31,449 nucleotides of DNA, from IMG/VR virus record IMGVR_UViG_3300044655_001082, positions 1-31,449 of that record. The stretch is one strand, 5' to 3'. Under the pieces are notes generated by a model. That model ran no database searches and was not told the origin of the DNA. It saw only the letters and a list, made by a program, of their open reading frames with translations. How positions within the stretch are numbered: the stretch's first letter is position 1; each line of letters opens with the position of its first letter. Made by a program: the position numbers and the translations under genes. Positions 1 through 8,734 of the stretch are shown here, one piece after another. This stretch comes from a virus.

Positions 1-1
1 T

Positions 2-133
2 GAGAATGAACAAACAGCTGAACCTTTGAGTTATTTAGATAAACTTAGAGCTAGAGAACTTAAAGATACTCCATTGAAACAAGAGGATGATGAAAATGAC
101 GTACAAAATCGAGAAGAAGATAACGGGTTGTAA
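2..133 (+). CDS. C-terminal end of an unidentified protein (partial)
   Basis: An open frame enters from the left edge and stops at TAA 131-133, giving 43 residues. The peptide is charged and acidic towards its end, with a run rich in Glu, Asp and Asn, and has no recognisable motif. It overlaps the start of the Rep_3 gene by about 40 bases, so the two genes are probably co-transcribed and translationally coupled. A partition or accessory replication protein would fit the position, but nothing in the residues shows it. Confidence 0.5.
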   Translation, partial: ENEQTAEPLSYLDKLRARELKDTPLKQEDDENDVQNREEDNGL

Positions 134-845
134 GGAGAAGTTAGGTAATGGAGTTATCTGTGAAGCTAATCAGATAATAGAAAGTTATCATCAACTTAAT
201 GAAACTGAAATCAAGCTCTTGCAACTCTGTCTAGCTCCTATCTATCAAGTTGACGCTATAGATAGGGATAAGTACTATGAAGTTGAGCTAGATAAATATG
301 CTGAAATGTATGGTCTAAGTAAGAATGCAGCTTATAATACTCTTGTAGATGCTTGCAAAACCTTAATGACTAGAACTATAACTCTTAAAACAACTTTACT
401 AGACTCTGAAGCTCCAGAGAAAAGTAAAACTATTGTACATTGGGTACATTCTTGCAGGTATAACTCTGAAAATTCAACTGTAGAGATTAAATGGCATGAC
501 TCAATCCTACATCTACTCTGCCAGTTTAGTAAAGAGATACCTTACTCCAAGTATTGCCTCGATGATGTCAGAAAGTTAAAGAGTATTCATGCTATAAGGT
601 TATATAGAATTCTAAATAGATGGGCAAATCTAAAATCTAAAAAATATACTATAGAAGAGTTCAAAGAAGTAATGGGATTTAACGAAATGGAGTATCAGAC
701 TTTTAAAAATCTAAGAAGTAAGGTAATAGACCCAGCAGTAGAAGCTATAAACTTATATACAAACTTATTTACTTCAGTAAGTTATAAAGTAAGCGGTAAC
801 AGAAAGACTCATGTTATCTTTGAGATAGCTAAGAAAGCTAGTTAG
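96..845 (+). CDS. Rep_3-family replication initiator protein
   Basis: About 249 residues with the two winged-helix arrangement of Rep_3 (RepB/RepE/Pi-like) plasmid initiators. The first half carries an N-I-E-S-Y-H-type segment leading into a helix-rich domain. The second half has the family pattern of LYRILNRWANLKSKKYTIEE, then a G-F-N segment, then the DPAVEAINLYTNLFTSVSYK stretch and a final beta strand ending in VIFEIAKK. Such proteins bind iterons and open an origin. The frame also has ATGs at 87 and 90, but AGAGG at 82-86 is correctly spaced only for the ATG at 96. It converges on the minus-strand genes. I saw no iterons in this window, so the origin may lie to the left. Phage replication initiators of this family also exist, so it does not prove a plasmid state. 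Confidence 0.8.
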   Translation: MTYKIEKKITGCKEKLGNGVICEANQIIESYHQLNETEIKLLQLCLAPIYQVDAIDRDKYYEVELDKYAEMYGLSKNAAYNTLVDACKTLMTRTITLKTTLLDSEAPEKSKTIVHWVHSCRYNSENSTVEIKWHDSILHLLCQFSKEIPYSKYCLDDVRKLKSIHAIRLYRILNRWANLKSKKYTIEEFKEVMGFNEMEYQTFKNLRSKVIDPAVEAINLYTNLFTSVSYKVSGNRKTHVIFEIAKKAS

Positions 846-853
846 TGTTAGAA

Positions 854-900
854 TCCTCTTTCAGCTATATACTACAGTTTAATATATACCCGAAAGAGGA
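854..900. terminator. Inverted repeat between convergent genes, possible bidirectional terminator
   Basis: TCCTCTTTC (854-862) and GAAAGAGGA (892-900) form a perfect 9-bp inverted repeat with a 29-base loop, between the end of rep and the end of the minus-strand operon. No T-run follows on either strand, so a classical intrinsic terminator is not shown. The position between two convergent transcription units is the main argument. Confidence 0.4.
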
Positions 901-912
901 CTGAGGTTATAG

Positions 913-1170
913 TTAAACTACAGGAGTTTCCATAGCTTCATACATCTCATCATCTTTTGTATCTGCACTAACTTTGCCCAACTTCTTACCTAAGCTCATA
1001 GCCATACATACATAGCTATCAAGTAACTTTTCAAATTCAACCTTAGCAGCTGAGATAGCAACTGCCTGTTCTTCCATAGTACTGTAATTTGTAAGACAAG
1101 CCTTCATACTAATGTCGAAAAGTTCATTAACTTCCTCTTCGCTAGCTTCAACTATATGTTTAATTTTCAT
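913..1170 (-). CDS. Small hypothetical phage protein (85 aa)
   Basis: An 85-residue mostly helical, acidic protein with no family I recognise. Its start at 1170 overlaps the end of the preceding 127-residue gene by 11 bases, and AGAGG sits a few bases upstream, so translation is likely coupled. It is the last gene of the minus-strand set before the convergent rep gene. It contains two Cys residues but no metal-binding pattern, and has no signal peptide or membrane segment. It always reads as part of the three-gene group 913-2448, and its function is unknown. Confidence 0.7.
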   Translation of the reverse strand: MKIKHIVEASEEEVNELFDISMKACLTNYSTMEEQAVAISAAKVEFEKLLDSYVCMAMSLGKKLGKVSADTKDDEMYEAMETPVV

Positions 1171-1543
1171 ATAAACCTCTAAAATAGGCTACAAACCCTT
1201 TAACAGCTAACTTACCATCGTCAGTTTGTATATAATTAGTTAAATTTCTCTCAACTTTCTGCAAAATTTCTGGCTTAGATAGCCATTTCTGCTCTTCAAG
1301 AGTTAAACATTGACCTACAGCTTCCAACATAGTTAGTTCTTTAGCTGGAACAGTCGTAGGTTCTGGTTTAACTAGAGTTGAGTCCTTCAATAAACTCATT
1401 TCTTCCCGAATTACATCCCTAATTAAAGCTTTAAGGTCGGGCTGAGGTGTATTTACAGCTGGAACTACAGGTACAACCTGCGGACTAGCCGCTAATTGCA
1501 GTTCAGCTATACGTTTTTGTAACTCATCTATTGAAGAACTCAT
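1160..1543 (-). CDS. Hypothetical protein with N-terminal coiled coil (127 aa)
   Basis: The first 20 residues form a short heptad-like helix (S-I-D-E-L-Q-K-R-I-A-E-L-Q-L). A Pro/Val-rich linker follows at about residues 20-35, then an amphipathic helix, and then a compact C-terminal domain containing SKPEILQKVERNLTNYIQ and ending in VKGFVAYFRGLYEN. GAGGT lies just upstream of the ATG. A small protein with a similar end appears to me to recur beside a Gln/Asn-rich coiled-coil protein in other tailed phages. That is memory, not shown here. No enzymatic motif is visible. Confidence 0.7.
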   Translation of the reverse strand: MSSSIDELQKRIAELQLAASPQVVPVVPAVNTPQPDLKALIRDVIREEMSLLKDSTLVKPEPTTVPAKELTMLEAVGQCLTLEEQKWLSKPEILQKVERNLTNYIQTDDGKLAVKGFVAYFRGLYEN

Positions 1544-1587
1544 CTTTACCTCGATTTAGAACCTAAACTAACCAGACCATACCGATT

Positions 1588-2448
1588 TCAGCCATTAACT
1601 CTAGTGTTATTAGCTGTTTGCGAACCAGCTGAACCCGACATTGTTCCAAGATTGACCACAGATTGCGTGTTTCTTTGAAGTTCACTTACAACACCATTTA
1701 GAGCATTAACTACATACCCTAATTGTTGTTGCTGTTGTTGTTGAAGTTGGTTCTGGTTAATGTTATTAGTTACATTAACTCCACTATCAGCTACATGACG
1801 TTGAGTTCTCAAGTCCGCAATCTGATTGTTCAAGTCAGTAACCATATTAGCTGTAATCAATGCTCTAGTTTTATCACCATCATTAGTAATTTCTCTAGTT
1901 ACATTATTAAACCCATTAAGCATGGAGACTGTAATACCATCTAACTGATTACCAATCTGCTGAGTAGATTCATGTAGTTCATTAACTACTGCCCCAGTAG
2001 AAGTTGCAATAGCCGCCTTAATATCACTTTGACCTTGCAAGTTTGCAATCTGACTTTGTAATTGTTGAACTAAAGCTGTTTGAGCAGTTGAATTAACTGT
2101 TGCGTTAATAGCATTTTCGGAAGCATTGATAGAAGAGATAACTTCTTGCGAACTATCTTGAATATCTTTCAACAAAAGCATAGCATTGTTGTTAGCTTGA
2201 TTTGCATTAGCTAAAGCAGCTGCAACTGCGGCATCAATAGCAGCTCTATCTGCACTTTGACTTGCATTAGCTCCATCTAGCCCGTTACCATTGTTAAAAA
2301 GTAATCTACCTAGTAAAGCTCCCATTACAAAGCCACCTTCATTACCGCCACCACCAAAGATATTACCCATATTACCACCTGTAATTGCTGATTGAAAGAG
2401 AGAGTTCAAGTCAATGCCTGAACTTGGTACTGTAGAATCGACTGCCAT
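1588..2448 (-). CDS. Gly/Asn/Gln-rich coiled-coil protein, possible virion-associated protein
   Basis: 286 residues. It begins with a low-complexity Gly/Asn segment (about residues 25-60, including a short hydrophobic stretch FVMGALLGRLLF). It continues as Ala/Asn-rich helix (about 70-215) with heptad-like spacing, then a Q-rich tract (QLQQQQQQQLGY), and ends in a Thr/Asn/Ser tail. The composition is that of a fibrous structural protein. I chose the ATG at 2446-2448 because AGGAGA (2456-2461) is ideally spaced. An in-frame GTG at 2470-2472 lacks a ribosome site. It is the first gene after the promoter at 2580-2608 and heads the 294/127/85-type trio. Function not recognised; a minor head or tail component is the best guess. 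Confidence 0.7.
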   Translation of the reverse strand: MAVDSTVPSSGIDLNSLFQSAITGGNMGNIFGGGGNEGGFVMGALLGRLLFNNGNGLDGANASQSADRAAIDAAVAAALANANQANNNAMLLLKDIQDSSQEVISSINASENAINATVNSTAQTALVQQLQSQIANLQGQSDIKAAIATSTGAVVNELHESTQQIGNQLDGITVSMLNGFNNVTREITNDGDKTRALITANMVTDLNNQIADLRTQRHVADSGVNVTNNINQNQLQQQQQQQLGYVVNALNGVVSELQRNTQSVVNLGTMSGSAGSQTANNTRVNG

Positions 2449-2579
2449 AGTCAAGTCTCCTGTTCTTCCCACTGTAATGCAGTGTCATTTCTGAACAATA
2501 GTTGCTCAAAATCTGTATCAGCAAGTTAAGTTTATAACTAAAGGGTCTTAGCTATAAAGTTAAATTGCTATTTCTACCT

Positions 2580-2608
2580 AGTGTACGCTTGTTTTGTTAC
2601 AATTTCAA
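2580..2608 (-). promoter_or_regulatory. Sigma70-like promoter for the three-gene group
   Basis: On the minus strand TTGAAA (2603-2608) and TACACT (2580-2585) are separated by exactly 17 bases. The only downstream genes in that direction are the three unknown genes ending at 913. It lies in the 236-base gap after the tail chaperone gene, so the trio can be expressed apart from the tail operon. Confidence 0.5.
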
Positions 2609-2628
2609 GACATATTTATGGTTATTTT

Positions 2629-2674
2629 GCGCCAAATCTATGACTTTTAGGGAAATTAGTCACAAATTTGACGC
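2629..2674. repeat. Nested inverted repeat (stem-loop or operator)
   Basis: Outer arms GCGCCAAAT (2629-2637) and ATTTGACGC (2666-2674) pair at 8 of 9 positions. Inside them TGACT (2641-2645) pairs with AGTCA (2658-2662) around a 12-base loop, with a symmetrical 3-base bulge. On the plus strand it is followed by TTTT (2675-2678), but no plus-strand gene ends here. It lies between the end of the tail chaperone gene and the -35 at 2603-2608. It could stop or process the tail message, or bind a regulator of the promoter. Confidence 0.5.
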
Positions 2675-2684
2675 TTTTACCAGT

Positions 2685-3101
2685 TTAGTTAGGAATCTGA
2701 GGGTAACTAACCTCTAAAGGAAACCCAACTTGACTAGTTATATCCCTAAGTGCTTGTCGATAACTTCTTAAAGCTGTAGTGTCTTGCCCTAAGTCCTCAG
2801 CTTTGAAAATTAAAATATCTGCATCAGCTAATAAACTATTTCTAACTGTTCTTTGGTATTCTGCGGCTTTGGTTAGGTCATCTACCCAAACTTGAGCAAC
2901 CCAGTCCCAAGTAGAGTATATCTTTGGAGGTATATCTTTAAATTTTAACTCCCCATTATCTATATAATACCCATCTATATCTGTAAAATAAGTATCAACT
3001 TCTAAAAGAAACTCATTTTCACCTACATAAGGTATAAATTCTTCAGAAGTACTTAGATAAAGTTCTTTTATCTCACCTTTTTGGTCATATTTTAGTAACA
3101 T
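2685..3101 (-). CDS. Tail assembly chaperone-like protein (Phage_tail_APC type)
   Basis: 138 residues. The C-terminal half shows the pattern of the phage tail assembly chaperone family: a Trp-Val-...-Trp segment (about 85-92), an Arg-Asn-x-Leu-Leu-Ala-x-x-Asp helix, then TALRSYRQALRDITSQ-GFP and a final Pro-rich strand. The N-terminal half is beta-rich and acidic, and may contact the fibre. The start overlaps the J stop codon in a TAATG junction at 3099-3103, so it is coupled to J. In lambda-like phages a chaperone or Tfa-like gene commonly follows J or the side-fibre gene. It probably assists folding or attachment of J tip structures. Confidence 0.75.
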   Translation of the reverse strand: MLLKYDQKGEIKELYLSTSEEFIPYVGENEFLLEVDTYFTDIDGYYIDNGELKFKDIPPKIYSTWDWVAQVWVDDLTKAAEYQRTVRNSLLADADILIFKAEDLGQDTTALRSYRQALRDITSQVGFPLEVSYPQIPN

Positions 3102-6100
3102 TATTTTTTCACCGTTCTAGCTGAAAGTAAAGAAGCTTTATAATCTACGTTATACACTAAATATCCTGTACCAGCTGTATAGTAAATCTGTCTCTGAATC
3201 TTAATACCTGCTGGCATAGAGGAGACCTTAACTAAGAATCTAGTTCTATTAAGATAAGTATCAGAAAAAGACGCTAAAACAAGATTAGTACTAGAATCTA
3301 TGACTCTAAGACCGTAAGACACTGAAGAACCTCCTACCATAGCTGAAGTTGTTCCTGTATCTGGAAATTGTAAATCTAATATAGTAGGATAACCTACAGC
3401 ATTTGCTGGTGTGCTGTATGTATGTATATTAGTCCAAGTAGTAGCTGAAGTAGACTTAGTTACCGAGACAGAGTTAATAGCAATTACATTTTCTACTGTA
3501 ACTGCTTCGCCTTGTATATTTAAAGTTCCCACAGCTAAACTGCCAATCTGAGCTTGTCCAATAGCTGCACTAGCTATAAAAGTACTTACATTAGAGCTAT
3601 CAATCTGAGGAATTACTTTAACCCAAACTCCTCCAGTTTTAATCCACATTAACTTAGCAGTTGTATCAAAATAAGTATCGCCATTAATAGCTAAAGCTGA
3701 AACATTAGTTCCAGAAATAGGTACACCAGTTCCAGTGTAGGCTGTGCCTGCTCCTGCTGGACCTTGAGGTCCTGTAGCTCCATTTGTACCGTTAGTTCCA
3801 TTGGTGCCATCTGTACCGTTAACACCTGCTTTAGCTCTAGTTATATTAAGAACTTTACTTAAAGTAGCCCCACTATAAACTGCACTTAAAGTAAATACAG
3901 CAGTATCCGCGTTCATAGTGCCAGCTATACTGTAAGCTCCTGCCGCTGTAATAGTACAAGTAAGACCGCTGTTAGCTCCAGATGTTGAAAAAGTACATAT
4001 AGAAGTTACATCAGTAGTTCCGCTAAATACTTTAAAGTTCCCAGCTGCAGCAGCATAACTAGATACTGTACCATTACTAGCAGCAGGAAGTGTAGAAGTT
4101 TCGTTAGTCAGATAGCCATTAACTGCATTTACACCATTAGCTCCATTTGAGCCATTAGTTCCGTTAGTTCCATTAGCTCCTGGACTTCCAGCTGCCCCAT
4201 TAGCTCCATTAGAACCGTCATACAACTTTAAGATAGTTATCTCGTCATAAACACCACCAGCAGAACATCTAATTCTTATAGAATTACCTGTAAATGCAGT
4301 GTTATTATAGGCTAGAGCGTAAGTTTGGTTAGTAGTAGTACCACTAAGCGCAACCCAAGCAGCTCCACTCCAATACTCCCAAGAGTAAGTAGTCAGTCCG
4401 CCAAACAAAGAAGCAGTTAAAGTTATTGAATTAACTGTTGGTGTACTAGAACCTGCTGTAAACTTAAATGCTTGTTCTCCATTAACTACTACATAAGCCG
4501 CAGCAGTACCATCTTTAGCTAAAAGACTTACAGCCGCCCATTCAGAAGTTGTTATTACGTCTGTAGTTCCAGTACCTAACGCAGTAGCTGTAGTTACCCA
4601 TCTATAAGCTCCAGTTGTAGGTAAACTTCTTTTCCAAGGGTCTGGCTGTAATCCTGTAGATGTTACCAAAGCTCCGTTAGAAAAAGTATAAGTTAAGTCT
4701 GTACTAGGAGGTATAGGAGCAGCTGAAGTTGTTGTAGTTTGATATAGGTAGATAGTAGCTGTATTTATACCATTAGCCCCATTAACCCCATTTACCCCTG
4801 CTGTACCATTTTGAGCTAAAATAACTGGACTTGCCCATTCATTAGCTTGAATAGTATCTGTAGGAGTTCCTGCAGAAGCAGTAGCGGCACTAACATATAG
4901 AGGGTCAGTACCAGTAGGTAATAAATATGACCAACTATTATCTAAACCAGTAACTATCCCAGAATTAAAAGTATAAGTTACAGGTTGTGTAGGTAAAGCT
5001 GGAGGATTTGCTCCCGCAAGTCTTCTATAAATATAAACAGTAGCAGTGGTTAAACCTGCAGGTCCAGTTCCACCTTTAATAGTATATAATGTCCAGTAAG
5101 AGTTAGAAGTTGTAGGATATACTGGTGTTGTTACGCTACCACCAGAGGTATGTACAGTCACGCAAGACCAACCATACCCAAGTGCGTCCATAACTATATC
5201 ACCAACTACATAATTATACCCACTAGTCCAATTACCCAAGAATACATTTCGAGTAGCTCCTACTTGAGGAACTCCAGGACCTTTAGCATTGTTCCAATTA
5301 AAGTTACCACCTGCAAAGACTACATTACCATTAGTATCATAAAGTCCTAAAGAGCCGTAAGTAACAATATCTCCAGCTTTATCTATTTTCCAACCTTTAA
5401 AAGTAGTTGGGTTATAGTTAGTACTCATAATAGTATCTTTAATAGCTGCGTTAGTAATAACAGCATTAGCTATTTGAGCAGTATTTGTAATCACCGCATT
5501 TTGAGTATCTAAAAGACTGGCAACAATAGAACCAGCTTTAATCTCTGAAGCACCTACAGTTCCAGCTATAATCTGCGAGCCAGAAATGAAAGCATTACCA
5601 TCTCCGCCTTTAATATTACTAGAAGAACCTCCAGTATATGTAGCAATAGGATAGCTCCCAACACTCACAGCTATAAGTAAAGTAGTAGTTACTTGTAAGG
5701 TGGTTTGAGATACATTAGGATTAAAGTAAACATAAACATAACCTGTAGTCCAAGTTGTAGTTCCTGCCGCAATTGTATAAGTAAAACTTCCATTTCGTAT
5801 AATTGTCCCTGCAGTCCAGTTAAGCTTGTTAGGAGTTACAGAATCAACTGTAAATTGTAAACCAGTCTTAGTCCAAGTAGTCGCATCTGCGCTTAAAGGA
5901 GTAGAGTTCTGCTCTCCAGAAATGTTAAGTCCAGTTTTGCCAAAGTTATCATAAGCTGCGAGAGCGTAGTAGTAAGTTCCACCTGTAGGAACACTTAAAG
6001 TTATATAAGTATCTGCTCCGTCATAGACCAAAGTAGAAGCATTTTTAACGAAGTTAGCCGTTAAACTTCTCCAAACTTGATAACCTTTTACATCTACATC

Positions 6101-8734
6101 TGGGGTAGTTGTTATATGTAAATAAACAGAGGAAACGCCAGAAATAATATCAAAACTTTGAACTCCAGGAACTGCATTTACAGGGTTAACCTCTACATAG
6201 TTAGACAAATCACCAACTAAATCTCTACTAAATACTCTAACTATAAAGTTTCTTTGAGGAGTTCCAAAGATAGTGGAGTTTTCTGCAAAAGAAAATACAA
6301 AGTCACCGCCTTTATTAACATTAGGAGCAATTACATAAGTTCCTTTAACAGTTCTAGTAGCTGTATCAAGTACTTGCACAACATAATCTTTAAGCTTATC
6401 TAATTTTGTATCATTAGCTGCTGGGTAGCTCCAAACTAGGTTTAAATCTGGTTGAGCAAAAGCAACTCCAACTGTATTTGGAACAACCACATTTGTAGGA
6501 GGTAGAAGAGAGGAAACTGCAGCTGCAACTCTATAGTTATAAGGTTCTATACTAGTTGTAACTATAGACTTAATACCAGAAAAAGGGTTAACTGCCCAAA
6601 CGTAGACCTCATAAACACCTGGAAGTGGGTACTCAATGTCAAAGTTAGTTGTATGTAATTCTTTAATTTGTACAAACTCTTGAGCATCTCTACGATAGCT
6701 TACTTCAAATAAAGGTTTGTACTCTGTAGGAGTATTTCCTACAGTCCAGCTCCAAGAAACAGCTAACTTAGAGTACTCAACAACCCCATTTGAGACATGA
6801 ACTTGTTCAATTTGTAAATTAGTAACTGGAGGTATGCTGAAGTTGTCAAAGTTTACATAACTTCCTGTAGGTTGTACAAAAGTTCCCGTGTTGTCAACAT
6901 AAAGATACTTGTCTTCATGGTGTGTAAGACCAGTTATTGTATAGATATTAGAATCATCTTTATCTATTTTGATGACTTTAATAACTCTAGGAGTTAATGC
7001 TGTTGTTTTAAATAGTACAGTTCCGCTTATAAACGGAGTATCTGTTCCAGCGTAAGTTATAGTTGAAAAAGTTCCATTAGTTTGGTTTATAGTTTTAGAA
7101 CTAAAAGTAAGACCGTCAGTTCCTACAAACTCAAGCGCATAAGTAGCATTAGATAAAATAATTTCTCTGTCTATAACTACTGTAACCATACCACCAGCAA
7201 CCGAAGCACTTTTAACAATAGCGTGTCTGGCGTTAGAACTAACATTATCACTATCCATTACAGAGACTAGCTCACCAATCTGGTAATGCGCTCCTTGGAA
7301 CAACTGTTTAAAGGTAACTAAGTCTCCACTATAACAGTTATTGTATAGAGTCCAGCGAGCTTTTCTTAAAGCTTGATACTCACTTTTACAGCCTAAAAGA
7401 ATAACATCTGAGGTTTGTAGTCCGTACCGAGTAATTAAAGAGTCATCAAAATGAGTTACAGTATCACTGTCTCCGAAGAAGTCTTCTCTAGCATAAGTTA
7501 CATTGACAAGATTAGTTCTACCTTCTAAGTCATTAGAGGTGTAGTCAAACATACCATCAATTACAGTTGCATTAGACACAACTTTAGTAATAGGTTGATT
7601 TGCACCATCCCATACAATTTTAACTTGCCCAAACTCATTAGATGAGAAGTTAGCATTACCTAGAGTCAGTAGTTTCATTAAGAAAGTAGGTACATTTTCT
7701 CTTTCAACACACTGAAGATGAACTGTGTATCTAGGTTCAGTAGTATTTCCAATTGGAACTGGTTCATCGCAGTATTTTGCATAGGTATAGAAAGAACCTA
7801 AATCTATATCTGCAGCTGAAATACCTAAACCCCAATCATTATTTCTAAGTACCCAGTAAGTTACCCAAGCTAAGTTATCAGTATATTCTGTGTAAGATTT
7901 AAAAGAACCATTCCAAGGAGTTGATTCATTATAGTTTCTTGAAGAAGCTGTGTAATTAGTAGGTAGTAAAAACTTTATACCTTTAACTCTAAACTTTAAC
8001 TCTGGGATAGATGTTCCAAAGGTCTTAGCATCATAGATAGTAACACCTACAAGAGCTGTCTTTGGGTAAGTTAAAGACTTTTCTGTAATTGTAATAATAT
8101 TAGATAAAAAAGTTTTACTCATTTTCTTATCAGTAGAATCATCGGCAGAAGTTCTTACTATTTTAACTTCCCAAGAATCCCCAAACAGAGTTCCAGCTGG
8201 CTTATCTACCCGAACATCCCAAGCATATACATTTGTACATTTACCTTTCTTAGTAATTGTAGAAGCTAGTTGCCAATTTTCTGTAAAACCATTAGCTAAT
8301 TTTCTACGTTTGTAAACATCTAAAGAAACTTCATAACCAACTCTATCTCCTTGGTCGGTTACTTTCATAAGTCTATCTATAGATAAAGTAATCCTAGCAG
8401 CATCATACTGACCTAGAAGATTATATATTTTTTCAACATTATGTTTGAGTTCTATAGGAAAAGAACCAGCTCCAGCAATAGGAGCTTCAACTTCCGAAAA
8501 ACCTTTAATTATAGTTTGGTCTAAAGTCCCAGTTCTTGTTTCCCAAGTAACAACTTTAGATTCAAAGTTAGAGATACTTGCACTATTAACTAGAATATCA
8601 GAAACAGAATCAATCTCACCTTCGGAGAGTGCAAAAAGCAATCTCATAGTTTGTTGAGATTTTAAGGTATCTTTAGATTCAGTAGGTGTATGACCACCGC
8701 CACCTTTTTCACCATAAATATCTAACTCTTCCAT
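3101..8734 (-). CDS. J: Tail tip host-specificity protein J
   Basis: 1877 residues, much longer than lambda J (about 1130). Residues 1 to about 620 match the conserved J core (N-terminal Gly-rich segment, MRLLFALSEGEIDSVSDILV, and a WVLRNNDWGLG segment). Fibronectin type III-like modules follow at about 630-950. Next comes the DUF1983-like central region with AGTVGASEIKAGSIVA and a GWKIDKAGDI segment (about 1040-1130). The C-terminal third has two tandem 90-residue modules beginning TVYIYRR and TIYLYQ (about 1227-1305 and 1321-1410). It also has collagen-like Gly-x-Asn runs (about 1308-1320, 1506-1536, 1634-1663). J forms the tip and recognises the receptor. Its start shares a base with the stop of I (TAATG). 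The extended end is probably the host-range determinant. Confidence 0.95.
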   Translation of the reverse strand: MEELDIYGEKGGGGHTPTESKDTLKSQQTMRLLFALSEGEIDSVSDILVNSASISNFESKVVTWETRTGTLDQTIIKGFSEVEAPIAGAGSFPIELKHNVEKIYNLLGQYDAARITLSIDRLMKVTDQGDRVGYEVSLDVYKRRKLANGFTENWQLASTITKKGKCTNVYAWDVRVDKPAGTLFGDSWEVKIVRTSADDSTDKKMSKTFLSNIITITEKSLTYPKTALVGVTIYDAKTFGTSIPELKFRVKGIKFLLPTNYTASSRNYNESTPWNGSFKSYTEYTDNLAWVTYWVLRNNDWGLGISAADIDLGSFYTYAKYCDEPVPIGNTTEPRYTVHLQCVERENVPTFLMKLLTLGNANFSSNEFGQVKIVWDGANQPITKVVSNATVIDGMFDYTSNDLEGRTNLVNVTYAREDFFGDSDTVTHFDDSLITRYGLQTSDVILLGCKSEYQALRKARWTLYNNCYSGDLVTFKQLFQGAHYQIGELVSVMDSDNVSSNARHAIVKSASVAGGMVTVVIDREIILSNATYALEFVGTDGLTFSSKTINQTNGTFSTITYAGTDTPFISGTVLFKTTALTPRVIKVIKIDKDDSNIYTITGLTHHEDKYLYVDNTGTFVQPTGSYVNFDNFSIPPVTNLQIEQVHVSNGVVEYSKLAVSWSWTVGNTPTEYKPLFEVSYRRDAQEFVQIKELHTTNFDIEYPLPGVYEVYVWAVNPFSGIKSIVTTSIEPYNYRVAAAVSSLLPPTNVVVPNTVGVAFAQPDLNLVWSYPAANDTKLDKLKDYVVQVLDTATRTVKGTYVIAPNVNKGGDFVFSFAENSTIFGTPQRNFIVRVFSRDLVGDLSNYVEVNPVNAVPGVQSFDIISGVSSVYLHITTTPDVDVKGYQVWRSLTANFVKNASTLVYDGADTYITLSVPTGGTYYYALAAYDNFGKTGLNISGEQNSTPLSADATTWTKTGLQFTVDSVTPNKLNWTAGTIIRNGSFTYTIAAGTTTWTTGYVYVYFNPNVSQTTLQVTTTLLIAVSVGSYPIATYTGGSSSNIKGGDGNAFISGSQIIAGTVGASEIKAGSIVASLLDTQNAVITNTAQIANAVITNAAIKDTIMSTNYNPTTFKGWKIDKAGDIVTYGSLGLYDTNGNVVFAGGNFNWNNAKGPGVPQVGATRNVFLGNWTSGYNYVVGDIVMDALGYGWSCVTVHTSGGSVTTPVYPTTSNSYWTLYTIKGGTGPAGLTTATVYIYRRLAGANPPALPTQPVTYTFNSGIVTGLDNSWSYLLPTGTDPLYVSAATASAGTPTDTIQANEWASPVILAQNGTAGVNGVNGANGINTATIYLYQTTTTSAAPIPPSTDLTYTFSNGALVTSTGLQPDPWKRSLPTTGAYRWVTTATALGTGTTDVITTSEWAAVSLLAKDGTAAAYVVVNGEQAFKFTAGSSTPTVNSITLTASLFGGLTTYSWEYWSGAAWVALSGTTTNQTYALAYNNTAFTGNSIRIRCSAGGVYDEITILKLYDGSNGANGAAGSPGANGTNGTNGSNGANGVNAVNGYLTNETSTLPAASNGTVSSYAAAAGNFKVFSGTTDVTSICTFSTSGANSGLTCTITAAGAYSIAGTMNADTAVFTLSAVYSGATLSKVLNITRAKAGVNGTDGTNGTNGTNGATGPQGPAGAGTAYTGTGVPISGTNVSALAINGDTYFDTTAKLMWIKTGGVWVKVIPQIDSSNVSTFIASAAIGQAQIGSLAVGTLNIQGEAVTVENVIAINSVSVTKSTSATTWTNIHTYSTPANAVGYPTILDLQFPDTGTTSAMVGGSSVSYGLRVIDSSTNLVLASFSDTYLNRTRFLVKVSSMPAGIKIQRQIYYTAGTGYLVYNVDYKASLLSARTVKK

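Noticed and set aside
1718-1748. Short GTT/CAA repeat as a microsatellite or CRISPR-like array
   Set aside because: It is a single coding polyglutamine tract with no spacers or repeated units of CRISPR size.
1723-1944. 73-codon plus-strand open frame beginning with a Leu run
   Set aside because: It is the complement of the polyglutamine region of the minus-strand coiled-coil gene; the Leu run is only the reverse reading of CAA repeats.
2449-2472. GTG start for the Gly/Gln-rich protein
   Set aside because: The ATG at 2446-2448 has an ideally spaced AGGAGA that lies inside the extension, so the extension would itself be the ribosome site.
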